Shown here piece after piece: positions 30,396 to 37,877 of a stretch of 40,847 nt of DNA (the stretch's first letter is position 1; each line of letters starts with the position of its first letter). The DNA comes from a virus: the IMG/VR virus record IMGVR_UViG_3300032116_000491, positions 1-40,847 of that record, one strand, 5' to 3'. The position numbers and the translations under genes were made by a program. The notes under the pieces were generated by a model that saw only the letters and a list, made by a program, of their open reading frames with translations, searched no databases and was not told the origin of the DNA.

Positions 30396-30557
30396 GGTTG
30401 TATCTACATAGTTGCAATCAAATGGTTCAATGATTAACTCACTGCCATCCTCAAATAGTATTGATACTTCACCAGCCATATCAGGGTAATACCCGCTATG
30501 TTCATTGGTAAACTTTGCAGATTTAACAACCTTACCTTTTAACTTATCTACTATCAT
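30324..30557 (-). CDS. Small hypothetical protein, reverse island 8
   Basis: 77 residues: MIVDKLKGKVVKSAKFTNEH, then VSILFEDGSELIIEPFDCNY. The FEDGSxLxIEP strand pattern is frequent in small phage proteins of unknown role. Its ATG (30557-30555) overlaps the divergent forward ATG (30556-30558) within one CATG. No promoter-like element is seen here. Confidence 0.6.
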   Translation of the reverse strand: MIVDKLKGKVVKSAKFTNEHSGYYPDMAGEVSILFEDGSELIIEPFDCNYVDTTLIEPTLNSDVIPIGTNTLGEGSV

Positions 30558-31008
30558 GGCTTCCTACCGCTTTAATCGATTTCCTAACGACATTGCTAGA
30601 GTCAATGTCAACTTACTCTCAGACTCTTTCTACATCGCACTAGTAACCGCACTGCCCTCAACATCAGTATCAACAAGGGCTGATTTGACTAACGAGGTTA
30701 GTGGCGGTTCCTATGTGCGGAAAGACCTAGTTAAATCTAGTGGTACTAATCCCAACACCTATCTTTCTAATGCCTCATCCCTGAGATTTGATAACACCGT
30801 ATGGACAGCACTATGGGCTGCTACTGCTGCCCCCATTGTTGGTGGTGTTATCTTCAAGGGGACTGTAGGGACTTCGGCTAGCACTGACATTGCACTAGGC
30901 TTTGTTGAACTAGTACCAGCCTACACACCTCCTACATCGCCTAGCCCAAGTCCTGCTACATTTACCTTTGTGTGGAATACGGCTGGGGCTATATTCCTAG
31001 GGCAGTAA
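30556..31008 (+). CDS. Tail or neck protein candidate
   Basis: 150 residues from ATG 30556. FYIALVTALPSTSVSTRADL, then NEVSGGSYVRKDLV follows the phage tail-protein pattern 'YxALxTS...LTEVSGGGYxR'. A Pro/Ser linker near residue 130 precedes a final strand. An upstream in-frame GTG (30505) lies inside the divergent gene and is less likely. Confidence 0.65.
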   Translation: MASYRFNRFPNDIARVNVNLLSDSFYIALVTALPSTSVSTRADLTNEVSGGSYVRKDLVKSSGTNPNTYLSNASSLRFDNTVWTALWAATAAPIVGGVIFKGTVGTSASTDIALGFVELVPAYTPPTSPSPSPATFTFVWNTAGAIFLGQ

Positions 31009-31341
31009 TTAAAGGATGATGATAGATTGTTCAGAGGATTGCATCTTGGCTATAACATCATCATTGGTTAACGCCTCAACCCCATCTACCACAACCACAT
31101 CATCAACATCACCTCTAACAAAGCTCTGAACTACAGGCATATCCCACATTTCCTTAGGGATAGGAATGTTCTGGGCTAGGCAAGTGCTGATACTTCCATA
31201 CATCTCGCCTAGGACAAAGATGGAGTAGGGAGTGTTAAGCATCTCATCTGTTAGCTCAATATCTTGTGCAGCGCCTTCTTCTAGCAATAGAGGTTTGATA
31301 TTTTCATCAAACACTTCTTGTGGGTCTTTAACTTGTAGCAT
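31009..31341 (-). CDS. Small MLQVKDP-family protein 2
   Basis: 110 residues, acidic: MLQVKDPQEVFDENIKPLLL, then SIFVLGEMYGSISTCLAQNI. GAGGACTCCA precedes the ATG. The first seven residues, and 20 identical bases, match the next gene upstream; the rest differs. It ends at the base after the stop of the convergent forward gene. Confidence 0.7.
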   Translation of the reverse strand: MLQVKDPQEVFDENIKPLLLEEGAAQDIELTDEMLNTPYSIFVLGEMYGSISTCLAQNIPIPKEMWDMPVVQSFVRGDVDDVVVVDGVEALTNDDVIAKMQSSEQSIIIL

Positions 31342-31606
31342 TGGAGTCCTCTGTAATTAGATTGTCTTTAATCCACTGGTCAGCCAATAGGCTTTCAAGT
31401 GTTTCTGTTGATTGATTTAGCAGCACTGTTGCAACTCCAAGACGGTATGCCATGAGAAACAAAGCACGATTAAATTTCATGACCTTAATATAGCTCTCCT
31501 TTGCTTCTTCGCCAGATGGGACTGGCACTTGATGTAAAATTCCATCTTTGAATGCTTCGTCAACTGTTTTAATTTTCATGTCATGCGGGTCTTTAACTTG
31601 TAGCAT
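31328..31606 (-). CDS. Small MLQVKDP-family protein 1
   Basis: 92 residues: MLQVKDPHDMKIKTVDEAFK, then RALFLMAYRLGVATVLLNQS, helical. No ribosome site; the ATG directly follows the stop of the zinc-ribbon gene (TAAATG), so translation is probably by coupling. It overlaps the next gene by 14 bp. Confidence 0.7.
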   Translation of the reverse strand: MLQVKDPHDMKIKTVDEAFKDGILHQVPVPSGEEAKESYIKVMKFNRALFLMAYRLGVATVLLNQSTETLESLLADQWIKDNLITEDSNATS

Positions 31607-31768
31607 TTAGTTCACTGTATATTCTGTAATTGATTCAACTTCGTTGACATAACCGCAATGAGGGCAAAACACAAGGCTCCCCTCTTGTGGCTTAATATCA
31701 GCACACGTCCACCATTTGCTGCAACTGTCGCAGTTGTAGTGGTAAAGAAATTCTAGCGATACTTCCAT
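31607..31768 (-). CDS. Zinc-ribbon micro-protein
   Basis: 53 residues: MEVSLEFLYHYNCDSCSKWW, a spacer, FCPHCGYVNEVESITEYTVN. Two CxxC knuckles 22 residues apart (CDSC and CPHC) give a complete treble-clef or ribbon zinc site. Such phage proteins often bind nucleic acid or host polymerase; the role here is unknown. First gene of reverse island 9, with the promoter-like element 29 nt upstream. Confidence 0.75.
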   Translation of the reverse strand: MEVSLEFLYHYNCDSCSKWWTCADIKPQEGSLVFCPHCGYVNEVESITEYTVN

Positions 31769-31790
31769 GTTCACAGTATATTTAAACTAT

Positions 31791-31806
31791 CCCCTAGCGT
31801 AGCGTC
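31791..31806 (-). promoter_or_regulatory. Reverse-strand promoter-like element
   Basis: The reverse strand reads GACGCTACGCTAGGGG and then ATAGTTTAAA, 29 nt before ATG 31768. The forward ATG (31809) is only 2 nt from it. Confidence 0.6.
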
Positions 31807-31808
31807 TT

Positions 31809-32654
31809 ATGTCCATCATCCCTTGCAGGCAACTTCTTACCTCATCCCTAACGCTCTACGTCAACTGGTGGGGTTCGGATACTAATAATGGACTAGCACC
31901 ACAAACAGCTTTTCAAACTATACAAGCAGCAATACTAGCCTTTAGTACTAAGTATGATACTGGAGGCTATGACCACACTATTAAACTAGCTGATGGATAC
32001 TATAACGGTGCTACGTTAACTGAAGTAACTGGTGGTGGTAGCATTACAATTACTGGGAATGGGGCAGGCACTATTATCAAGGGTAACATCCAAGTCAATC
32101 AAAGACGCACTAGATATATCCTCAAGAACTTAACGTTTGCCCCTGAAAACACCTTTGCTGTATCTGCTGTCAATGGATACATAGAACTAGCCGAAGGTAT
32201 CACCTACAACATTACTCAAGCTACATCGCCAGCACTCCTAGTATCAGAGCTAGATGGTGTGATTAGGGTAATGAATGACTTTGCCCTTACCTATACAACT
32301 GGTGTACTACCTACCTTAGCCTTTGCTAGAAGCTCTGGGAAGATAGTACTTCAGAATAGGCAAGTAACAGCTACAGGTGCTTTGAACTGGTTAACTGCTA
32401 CTTTGTGGGCACAGAGTTCTGGTATTATAGATGCACGTAACTTTAGACACACTGGCACTGACCCGACATCAGGTTTACGCTCAATCCAAGAATCTAGCGG
32501 AATCATAATTGGAGATAGCGGTACAGACATTCTAGGTACTACCAATGGCTCTACTACTTTAGTAACCCAGACTGAACCTGTAGTAATACCTCAAGCACAA
32601 CTTGGCTTTACGATGCCTATTAGTTTCAGTACTGCTACTTATTCTCTATCCTAG
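31809..32654 (+). CDS. Parallel beta-helix tail spike-like protein
   Basis: 281 residues. SLTLYVNWWGSDTNNGLAPQ, then TAFQTIQAAI is the DUF1565-type opening of right-handed beta-helix proteins (YV...GSD.N.G....F.TIQ.A). It is followed by repeating short strands (GSITITGNGAGTIIKGNIQV; LAEGITYNITQATSPALLVS). No catalytic triad of a depolymerase is evident. Probably a tail spike or fibre that meets host polysaccharide. Confidence 0.7.
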   Translation: MSIIPCRQLLTSSLTLYVNWWGSDTNNGLAPQTAFQTIQAAILAFSTKYDTGGYDHTIKLADGYYNGATLTEVTGGGSITITGNGAGTIIKGNIQVNQRRTRYILKNLTFAPENTFAVSAVNGYIELAEGITYNITQATSPALLVSELDGVIRVMNDFALTYTTGVLPTLAFARSSGKIVLQNRQVTATGALNWLTATLWAQSSGIIDARNFRHTGTDPTSGLRSIQESSGIIIGDSGTDILGTTNGSTTLVTQTEPVVIPQAQLGFTMPISFSTATYSLS

Positions 32655-32805
32655 TAAAGATTATTTTCTTTAATTCAGCTATTTCATCATGCCAAGATTC
32701 AAGCAAGTCAATACTGATACCTAGTAACAACATTAACTTCATTACTGTTTCTTGATTGCCTTGAGAGTACCCTAGGATAAATAAAGCTTTCTCTCTATCA
32801 GTCAT
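32635..32805 (-). CDS. Small helical MTDRE protein, reverse island 10
   Basis: 56 residues: MTDREKALFILGYSQGNQET, then VMKLMLLLGISIDLLESWHD and EIAELKKIIFTRIENK. GAGGGTCGGATT lies before the ATG. Paralogue of 29663-29881. Overlaps the tail gene by 20 bp. The promoter-like element 30 nt upstream confirms the start. Confidence 0.7.
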   Translation of the reverse strand: MTDREKALFILGYSQGNQETVMKLMLLLGISIDLLESWHDEIAELKKIIFTRIENK

Positions 32806-32826
32806 AATCCGACCCTCTTAATCTTT

Positions 32827-32844
32827 CCCCCATAGCGTAGCGTC
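32827..32844 (-). promoter_or_regulatory. Reverse-strand promoter-like element
   Basis: The reverse strand reads GACGCTACGCTATGGGGG and then AAAGATTAAG, 30 nt before ATG 32805. The forward ATG 32846 follows after one base. Confidence 0.6.
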
Positions 32845-32845
32845 C

Positions 32846-34348
32846 ATGAGTACAATCTCCCCTCAAGAATCCCAGTACTATAAAGAATTTGTCACACCCT
32901 TTCAACCACAGGGGCGCTCTTTCCTTGGCTATGACTTGCGTGGTACTCAGTGCGATAGGTTTGGTAATGGTAATCTAAGGCTAACGGGGTATGGAGATTC
33001 TAGCGGTGGATATGCTTTCACTCCTGCCAACCAAGATGCTGCTATAGCCCCATCTCTTAGTAGCGCTAATCTATCAAACATAGCTAATTCAATACCTCAA
33101 CTCACAGAGCAGCAAGATTTTGCTGGTAAGTGGATAGATACAATAACACTTCATGCCCTTGACGAATTCATTGAGCAAACCGAACCACAATCCTTCATCG
33201 CTAATACACTACGCATCTTTGCGGGCGGGCAGAAGGGATATAGAGAAGATGGCACTGGTAGAGCCAATGTTCGCAATACCTACACACTCCTAGCTGAGAT
33301 ATCTATACCCGCACTTACTAGGGCTGATATACCTAGAAGCTTCCCTGTCAAAGCAGGAGTATATGTCCCACCAGCACAGAACCTTTATCTAGGACTAGCA
33401 ATACCACAACCCTATACTTGCAGCTTTGAGATGTGGGATTTACAAGCCAACACTCTAGTCGGTAGTGGCGTATCAGCATCTATAGGAGGATCGCCCACTG
33501 TTAGTAGTGGTAATGATTTGATTGAAGAAAATCCAAATACTCCTGTCGATACACAATTTGTGTTACCCATCTCTTTTGCTTCTGCCACTTGGAAGAAAGG
33601 AGTAGCAGATTTCACTGTAACTCCGCCTCCTCCTACCCCATTACCAACACCGCCCACGGGCACAAGTTCTCCTAGTCCAGACCCTAACCCGGGATCGCCT
33701 AACCCTAGTAGTCCATCCTCACCTACAGCGCCTAGCCCAAGTCCTAGTGACAGTGTCCCACCTCCTACTGCTGGTGGATGTACCCCTATCCAAAACTGTA
33801 CTTGGCACACCGTGACTAGCGCTCAATCAGCACAGGTAGATATGAACCTCAATGGGGGAACCAACCTATGTCCTGCGGGAACCATAGCTAGAGGGGTGGT
33901 CGATTTTGAGACTGCTGGCTCGTTTGTCCTTTGTTGCACTCCTGCTACATTCCCACCTAACAATCTAGGGTGTTCTTCTCTTAACAGGTATTCATGCAGT
34001 GGAGGTGTCTGCGTAATTGATGCTTTCGGCTCATACAGTTCGCAAGCACAATGTGAAGCGGCGCTTGTCCGCACTATTACTCTTTCTGCAAACTTTTGGA
34101 ATCCCATTTGTGGATGTGCTAATTGTTCCCCAGAAACTTACACTTTTACTTTAAGCCCTTCAGCTGTTGCTCCATTTACCCCAGTCTATACATATTTAGA
34201 TGGAATTTGCGGAGGACGATATACGGTGATCGTAGTCGATTCGCTTGGCAATAGAGTAGATCAGGGGGTAACTTGCTTTGATGGAGTAAGTTGTTCTATG
34301 ATTGGTCAAGGCGCTGTTAGTATATCTGTTTCTTCTTCCTGTCCGTAG
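32846..34348 (+). CDS. Tail protein with Pro-rich linker and Cys-rich end
   Basis: 500 residues. Residues 1-250 are beta-rich (YYKEFVTPFQPQGRSFLGYD; GVYVPPAQNLYLGLAIPQPY) and probably attach to the tail. Residues about 255-310 are a Pro/Ser/Thr linker. The last 190 residues contain about 20 Cys (GGCTPIQNCTWHTV; CCTPATFPPNNLGC; YSCSGGVCVIDAFGSYSSQA), the sort of disulphide-bonded tip expected outside the cell. The codons of the Cys-rich part look less AT-biased, so it may be acquired. Likely the host-binding adhesin. Confidence 0.65.
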   Translation: MSTISPQESQYYKEFVTPFQPQGRSFLGYDLRGTQCDRFGNGNLRLTGYGDSSGGYAFTPANQDAAIAPSLSSANLSNIANSIPQLTEQQDFAGKWIDTITLHALDEFIEQTEPQSFIANTLRIFAGGQKGYREDGTGRANVRNTYTLLAEISIPALTRADIPRSFPVKAGVYVPPAQNLYLGLAIPQPYTCSFEMWDLQANTLVGSGVSASIGGSPTVSSGNDLIEENPNTPVDTQFVLPISFASATWKKGVADFTVTPPPPTPLPTPPTGTSSPSPDPNPGSPNPSSPSSPTAPSPSPSDSVPPPTAGGCTPIQNCTWHTVTSAQSAQVDMNLNGGTNLCPAGTIARGVVDFETAGSFVLCCTPATFPPNNLGCSSLNRYSCSGGVCVIDAFGSYSSQAQCEAALVRTITLSANFWNPICGCANCSPETYTFTLSPSAVAPFTPVYTYLDGICGGRYTVIVVDSLGNRVDQGVTCFDGVSCSMIGQGAVSISVSSSCP

Positions 34349-34422
34349 CTTGTAAGACTTAAAGCCATGCGTACAAAGAGTCCTAGTCTTCGATTCAGTG
34401 TTCTACTTGTAAGGTATTTGCA

Positions 34423-35214
34423 ATGACCTATCGTACTAACGACTATTCCCTTGGCTCTAAGGTTGTCCTTAGCCCAGACCAACAACAGACCATATCTAAC
34501 CAGTACAAGCGTTACATGAAAGCGCTTGAGTATACTAGTGACTCTGTTAAGTTTGAGAAGCCTGACCCTGATAGTGGGCTAACTCTAGATGCTAGATTCA
34601 TTAGACCCGACTCTCAACAATTTACTGCCAATGCCGAATCCTTTGACTATCGAGTAACCGCTAGAGTAATTGATAGCTCAACGGTAGCCCTACAATCAAC
34701 TACCTATGCTGTTAAGGTCGAAGGGCGTACTGTTAAGTCACTAGGGCGATACTTTTATACGATACCGAATAATCAACCACTAACACCAGAACAACTACTA
34801 GAAGCGCAAGGCAAAGGTATAGATGGACAATATACTGTCCTAAATGACCAAGGGCAATCCATAGCGCTAGTCACCACAGTAGGTGAGATTGTACCGATAG
34901 GCACACCAGAGACAGTAACTCAGTCTATAGCTACTGGTAGGGCGCTAGGCTATAGATGCACTTGCCCTGACTACCTAGGACAACAAGCCGACCTTCTCCC
35001 CACACTCTTAGGTGAACAACAAAAGGTATTTGGTGTACTAGGCTCTAGGGGTATATGCAAACACGTGATGTCTGTAAGGCTAATCAGAGGTGATGTAGTA
35101 TCAGTGCCACAAGCACCTCCAACTCTAGAACCTGAGTCCAATAGAAAGGTCAATTGGACAGGTGTTAAGGAAGTGTCTAATCGTGGTGGCAAGGGTAGAG
35201 TTAAATGGGTTTAA
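34423..35214 (+). CDS. SWIM-type zinc-finger protein
   Basis: 263 residues. Residues 177-222 read GYRCTCPDYLGQ, about 25 residues, then GSRGICKHVMSVRLIRGD: a CxC...CxH SWIM finger with the usual PDY and K-H-..S-V-R-L context. The N-terminal 150 residues are a beta-type domain without a motif I know. SWIM fingers bind DNA or protein. Finding one among tail genes is unusual; a packaged or regulatory protein is possible. Confidence 0.75.
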   Translation: MTYRTNDYSLGSKVVLSPDQQQTISNQYKRYMKALEYTSDSVKFEKPDPDSGLTLDARFIRPDSQQFTANAESFDYRVTARVIDSSTVALQSTTYAVKVEGRTVKSLGRYFYTIPNNQPLTPEQLLEAQGKGIDGQYTVLNDQGQSIALVTTVGEIVPIGTPETVTQSIATGRALGYRCTCPDYLGQQADLLPTLLGEQQKVFGVLGSRGICKHVMSVRLIRGDVVSVPQAPPTLEPESNRKVNWTGVKEVSNRGGKGRVKWV

Positions 35215-35247
35215 TCCCACTTCTCCTTACCATCCAACTTAGACTCA

Positions 35248-35334
35248 TCAATTATAGAAGTCCCATAAACCTCTAGCGTACCAGCCCGCAACTACGAAAC
35301 TACCAGCCATAACAATCCAAACGAATAAGGTCAT
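35248..35334 (-). CDS. 28-residue membrane micro-protein
   Basis: MTLFVWIVMAGSFVVAGWYA then RGLWDFYN: one membrane helix with a short aromatic/basic tail. AGGTGAACT precedes the ATG, and the start overlaps the stop of the next gene (ATGA). The tight coupling of two single-helix proteins is typical of lysis or toxin-like small gene pairs. No other lysis gene is visible in the window. Confidence 0.55.
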   Translation of the reverse strand: MTLFVWIVMAGSFVVAGWYARGLWDFYN

Positions 35335-35435
35335 AGTTCACCTACTAGAATAAGAATAAACATTCCTAAGCAAATTAGGAAACCTAATGCTGTATATCCA
35401 ATGATAACTAGCTTTAGGATTAAGTCGATATCCAT
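35331..35435 (-). CDS. 34-residue membrane micro-protein
   Basis: MDIDLILKLVIIGYTALGFL, then ICLGMFILILVGEL: acidic N-terminus and one long hydrophobic helix. GAGGATGAT precedes the ATG, and the promoter-like element lies 28 nt upstream. First gene of reverse island 11. Holin or antiholin is a candidate role only. Confidence 0.6.
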   Translation of the reverse strand: MDIDLILKLVIIGYTALGFLICLGMFILILVGEL

Positions 35436-35455
35436 ATCATCCTCACATATTTCTA

Positions 35456-35472
35456 CCCCATAGCGTAGCGTG
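35456..35472 (-). promoter_or_regulatory. Reverse-strand promoter-like element
   Basis: The reverse strand reads CACGCTACGCTATGGGG and then TAGAAATATG, 28 nt before ATG 35435, supporting the micro-protein pair as a real unit. Confidence 0.6.
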
Positions 35473-35508
35473 ATAGTATATTGGAATTACAACTATTGCC
35501 CTAAACTT

Positions 35509-35844
35509 ATGAGCTTTACTGGTGGACAACGCGCCCTCTCTAATACCAATGAATTGTCTGGGACTCAAAGAGGTTTAATCCTTGGTTCTCTTCTCCCACT
35601 TCAAACAACCCTAACTTTTCCCTTAATTGCTACCAACGTAACCAATGACCAAACGGCTACAGTATCGGGCGCTTCTCTAGGAGACTTTGTACTAGCAACT
35701 CCTACTACTGCCTTAGTAGCTGGTTTAGAGTTAACTGCTTTTGTAAGCGCTGCTAACACTGTAACTGTTCGTATTGGTAATGCAACTGCTGCTGGTATTA
35801 CCCCAGGTGCTTTAGTATTCAATATCTTAGTTCTAAAGCCATAG
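35509..35844 (+). CDS. Tail-associated structural protein
   Basis: 111 residues from ATG 35509; an upstream GTG would read back through the element. Beta-rich: PLQTTLTFPLIATNVTNDQT, GLELTAFVSAANTVTVRIGN, TPGALVFNILVLKP. The 'xVRIxNxT...xGxxxxxVLxP' ending is common in small phage tail and head proteins of unknown detail. Confidence 0.65.
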   Translation: MSFTGGQRALSNTNELSGTQRGLILGSLLPLQTTLTFPLIATNVTNDQTATVSGASLGDFVLATPTTALVAGLELTAFVSAANTVTVRIGNATAAGITPGALVFNILVLKP

Positions 35845-35851
35845 GTGAATC

Positions 35852-36211
35852 ATGAGCGATATTGTAGGCTCTAATGGGCAAAGATATCTCCTAGTAACAA
35901 ATGTAAACCCAAGCACTGGGCAAGTAGTCCCTGGTGGTGCTGCTCCCCAAGCCACGTCTGCCCCTACCACATCAGTAGCTAGTAGTGCGACATCAGTAAC
36001 TTTGCTAGCCTTGAATACATCTCGTAAATGGGCATCCTTTAGAAATGACAGCACATCGGTTGCGTACATAGCTAAGAGTGGTACTGCAACTACCTCATCT
36101 GTGTATCTACTACAACCACAAGGCTATCTCTACTTTGATGATTACACTGGAGTTGTTAGTGCTATATGGGCTAGTGCTAATGGCTTTATGAGAATAGAGG
36201 AAGGTACATAA
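35852..36211 (+). CDS. Tail-associated structural protein
   Basis: 119 residues. LALNTSRKWASFRNDSTSVA, YIAKSGTATTSSVYLLQPQG, then VSAIWASANGFMRIEEGT is the familiar phage pattern 'NxxRxxxxIxNxSxxxxYIxxGxxAS...G...AIWxxAxGxxxIxE'. Starts 7 bp after the gene before and overlaps the next by one base. Probably a neck, spike or baseplate component. Confidence 0.7.
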   Translation: MSDIVGSNGQRYLLVTNVNPSTGQVVPGGAAPQATSAPTTSVASSATSVTLLALNTSRKWASFRNDSTSVAYIAKSGTATTSSVYLLQPQGYLYFDDYTGVVSAIWASANGFMRIEEGT

Positions 36212-36591
36212 TGGCAACACTTCTAGAGAATCGTGTATCAGCCGTTCAACTAGATGGTGGGCAATCTGGATCTGCCCCTGCTTATGCTTGTCGAGCTTGG
36301 GTAAATTTCAACGGTGGTGGTACTGTTACAATCCGAGGAAGTGGCAATGTAAGCAGCATTACTGATAATGGTTTAGGTGATTACACAGTAAATTTCACTA
36401 CAGCAATGCCTAATGTAAATTACGCGGCTGTCATTACTCCTGCCAAGCGTACAGGAAATCCTGCTCAAGGGGCACTTCTCGGGTATTCAACAGCCGATCC
36501 TACTACTACTGCTTTAAGGTTTAATTGCCTTGCTTTTGATGCTTTAACAAATGTTGATATGGATTTTGTAAACGTCGCTATCTTTGGTTAA
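36211..36591 (+). CDS. Tail fibre C-terminal-type protein
   Basis: 126 residues. YACRAWVNFNGGGTVTIRGS and NVSSITDNGLGDYTVNFTTA match the recurrent tail-fibre tip motif 'AxAWVxFNG..TVTIR.S.NVSSITDNGTGDYTVNFTTAMP'. Here it is a free-standing short gene rather than the end of a long fibre, and could be an adhesin tip bound to the protein at 32846-34348. Confidence 0.8.
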   Translation: MATLLENRVSAVQLDGGQSGSAPAYACRAWVNFNGGGTVTIRGSGNVSSITDNGLGDYTVNFTTAMPNVNYAAVITPAKRTGNPAQGALLGYSTADPTTTALRFNCLAFDALTNVDMDFVNVAIFG

Positions 36592-36593
36592 CC

Positions 36594-37052
36594 ATGTCTC
36601 AAGTAATTGTTTTTGAAAATGAAGATGGTGGTGCATCAATTCTTATCCCTATTCCCGACTGCGGACTTTCTATTGAAGAAGTCGCCGCAAAGGATGTCCC
36701 TGATGGAAAAGAATATTTAATTATTGATGATTCCGAATTACCAGATAGGCAATATCGCAATCAATGGAGAATTAGCAATGGCGCTGTAATTGTGGACAAC
36801 ACCATAATCAATGAAACGCCTAAGCCTATCAGAGAAATTGATGCTCGTAGGCTTAGGCTTGCATTACTAGAGTTAGGGCTGCTAGATACGGTTGAGTTAG
36901 CATTATCTAATCTCCCAAAGGCAGCCCAGATAGATTGGGAGTACGCAACAATTATTAGAGAAGATTATCCTTTAGTAGTTAGCTTGTCTGGGGCTTTGGG
37001 TTTGGATGTTACACAAGTCTTTGACAAAGCCCAAAGTATAGGTAGTGTGTAG
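36594..37052 (+). CDS. Tail fibre assembly chaperone-like protein
   Basis: 152 residues. SIEEVAAKDVPDGKEYLIID, then DSELPDRQYRNQWRISNGAV is the 'VPxGxxYxIxDxSxLPxxxFRxAWxxxxGxVxVD' pattern of phage tail fibre-associated or assembly proteins. It is the last forward gene. Its 3' end overlaps the primase gene by 81 bp in opposite directions. Confidence 0.7.
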   Translation: MSQVIVFENEDGGASILIPIPDCGLSIEEVAAKDVPDGKEYLIIDDSELPDRQYRNQWRISNGAVIVDNTIINETPKPIREIDARRLRLALLELGLLDTVELALSNLPKAAQIDWEYATIIREDYPLVVSLSGALGLDVTQVFDKAQSIGSV

Positions 37053-37877
37053 CATCAACAACTCATAGCTATCCCATCCTTCCTGCCAATAGACCAACTC
37101 TCTAAGGTCAAGTACCATAGACCAAAGACCAACTTCACGACAAGCCTCTAGCCACTTATCTCTCTTACGCTCACCCGCAAGGTCAGTATCAGGAATAAGT
37201 AAAGGATAGAGGCTTTTGTCTTTGAACTGTTGTGCATATCTCTTAAGGTCTGTGGAAGTCCAACATGAACCTTGAGGGCAAGTAGCTGCTATGCCATGTA
37301 ACCACCATGCTTGTACTGACTTCTCACCCTCTGGAACTACAACTAGATTACCCTCGTCCAAAGGGATCTTGTTCCATAAATACATATCCCAAGGCTCATT
37401 ACCTTTGCCTATTCGCCCATTGGAGTACTGCCTAAAAGTCTTATCTCTAACTAACTCACCATCATCCGATACTTGCATAGACTCTATGCGCTCTGTGTAT
37501 TGAGTGGGGCTATAGTTATATCTCATCACTCTCTTGCGACCATCCCACCTAAAGCTAGGCGCTCTAGGCTCTACTGGGATAAAGCTCAAATGTTGTGGTG
37601 GTATTACAGGTGGGTATTCTTTAGGTTTAGATGCTTTCCACTTATTAAGAGATACGGTGTTAGAGTTGTAAGTTCTAACACCCATAGCCTCTCGTATCTC
37701 ATGGCATTGACAGCCAGCCCAACATTGGTAAGCTCCTGCAGTAAAGGTAGGGCTAGTATGCTTCTTAACTGTTAAAGTATCGTTATCACATACAGGGCAT
37801 AGATAACGATACTCACTTGGAGACTCTTTGACTAACCTATGAGTAAGTAAGTCAATGTGGTCAAGCATATTAAACAT
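36972..37877 (-). CDS. Phage primase (zinc-binding plus TOPRIM)
   Basis: 301 residues from ATG 37877, with GAGGAAGATTG upstream; TTG 37880 would add one residue. N-terminal zinc site CPVC (about 27-30) with AYQCWAGCQCHEI (49-60). TOPRIM motifs VVVPEGEKSVQAWWLHGIAA (180-199; EGEK catalytic Glu) and LIPDTDLAGERK (228-239; DxD). It would make RNA primers for lagging-strand synthesis, as T7 gp4 does with its primase half; no helicase domain follows. It overlaps the XRE gene by 8 bp. The C-terminal 25 residues lie over the tail gene. Confidence 0.85.
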   Translation of the reverse strand: MFNMLDHIDLLTHRLVKESPSEYRYLCPVCDNDTLTVKKHTSPTFTAGAYQCWAGCQCHEIREAMGVRTYNSNTVSLNKWKASKPKEYPPVIPPQHLSFIPVEPRAPSFRWDGRKRVMRYNYSPTQYTERIESMQVSDDGELVRDKTFRQYSNGRIGKGNEPWDMYLWNKIPLDEGNLVVVPEGEKSVQAWWLHGIAATCPQGSCWTSTDLKRYAQQFKDKSLYPLLIPDTDLAGERKRDKWLEACREVGLWSMVLDLRELVYWQEGWDSYELLMLHTTYTLGFVKDLCNIQTQSPRQANY

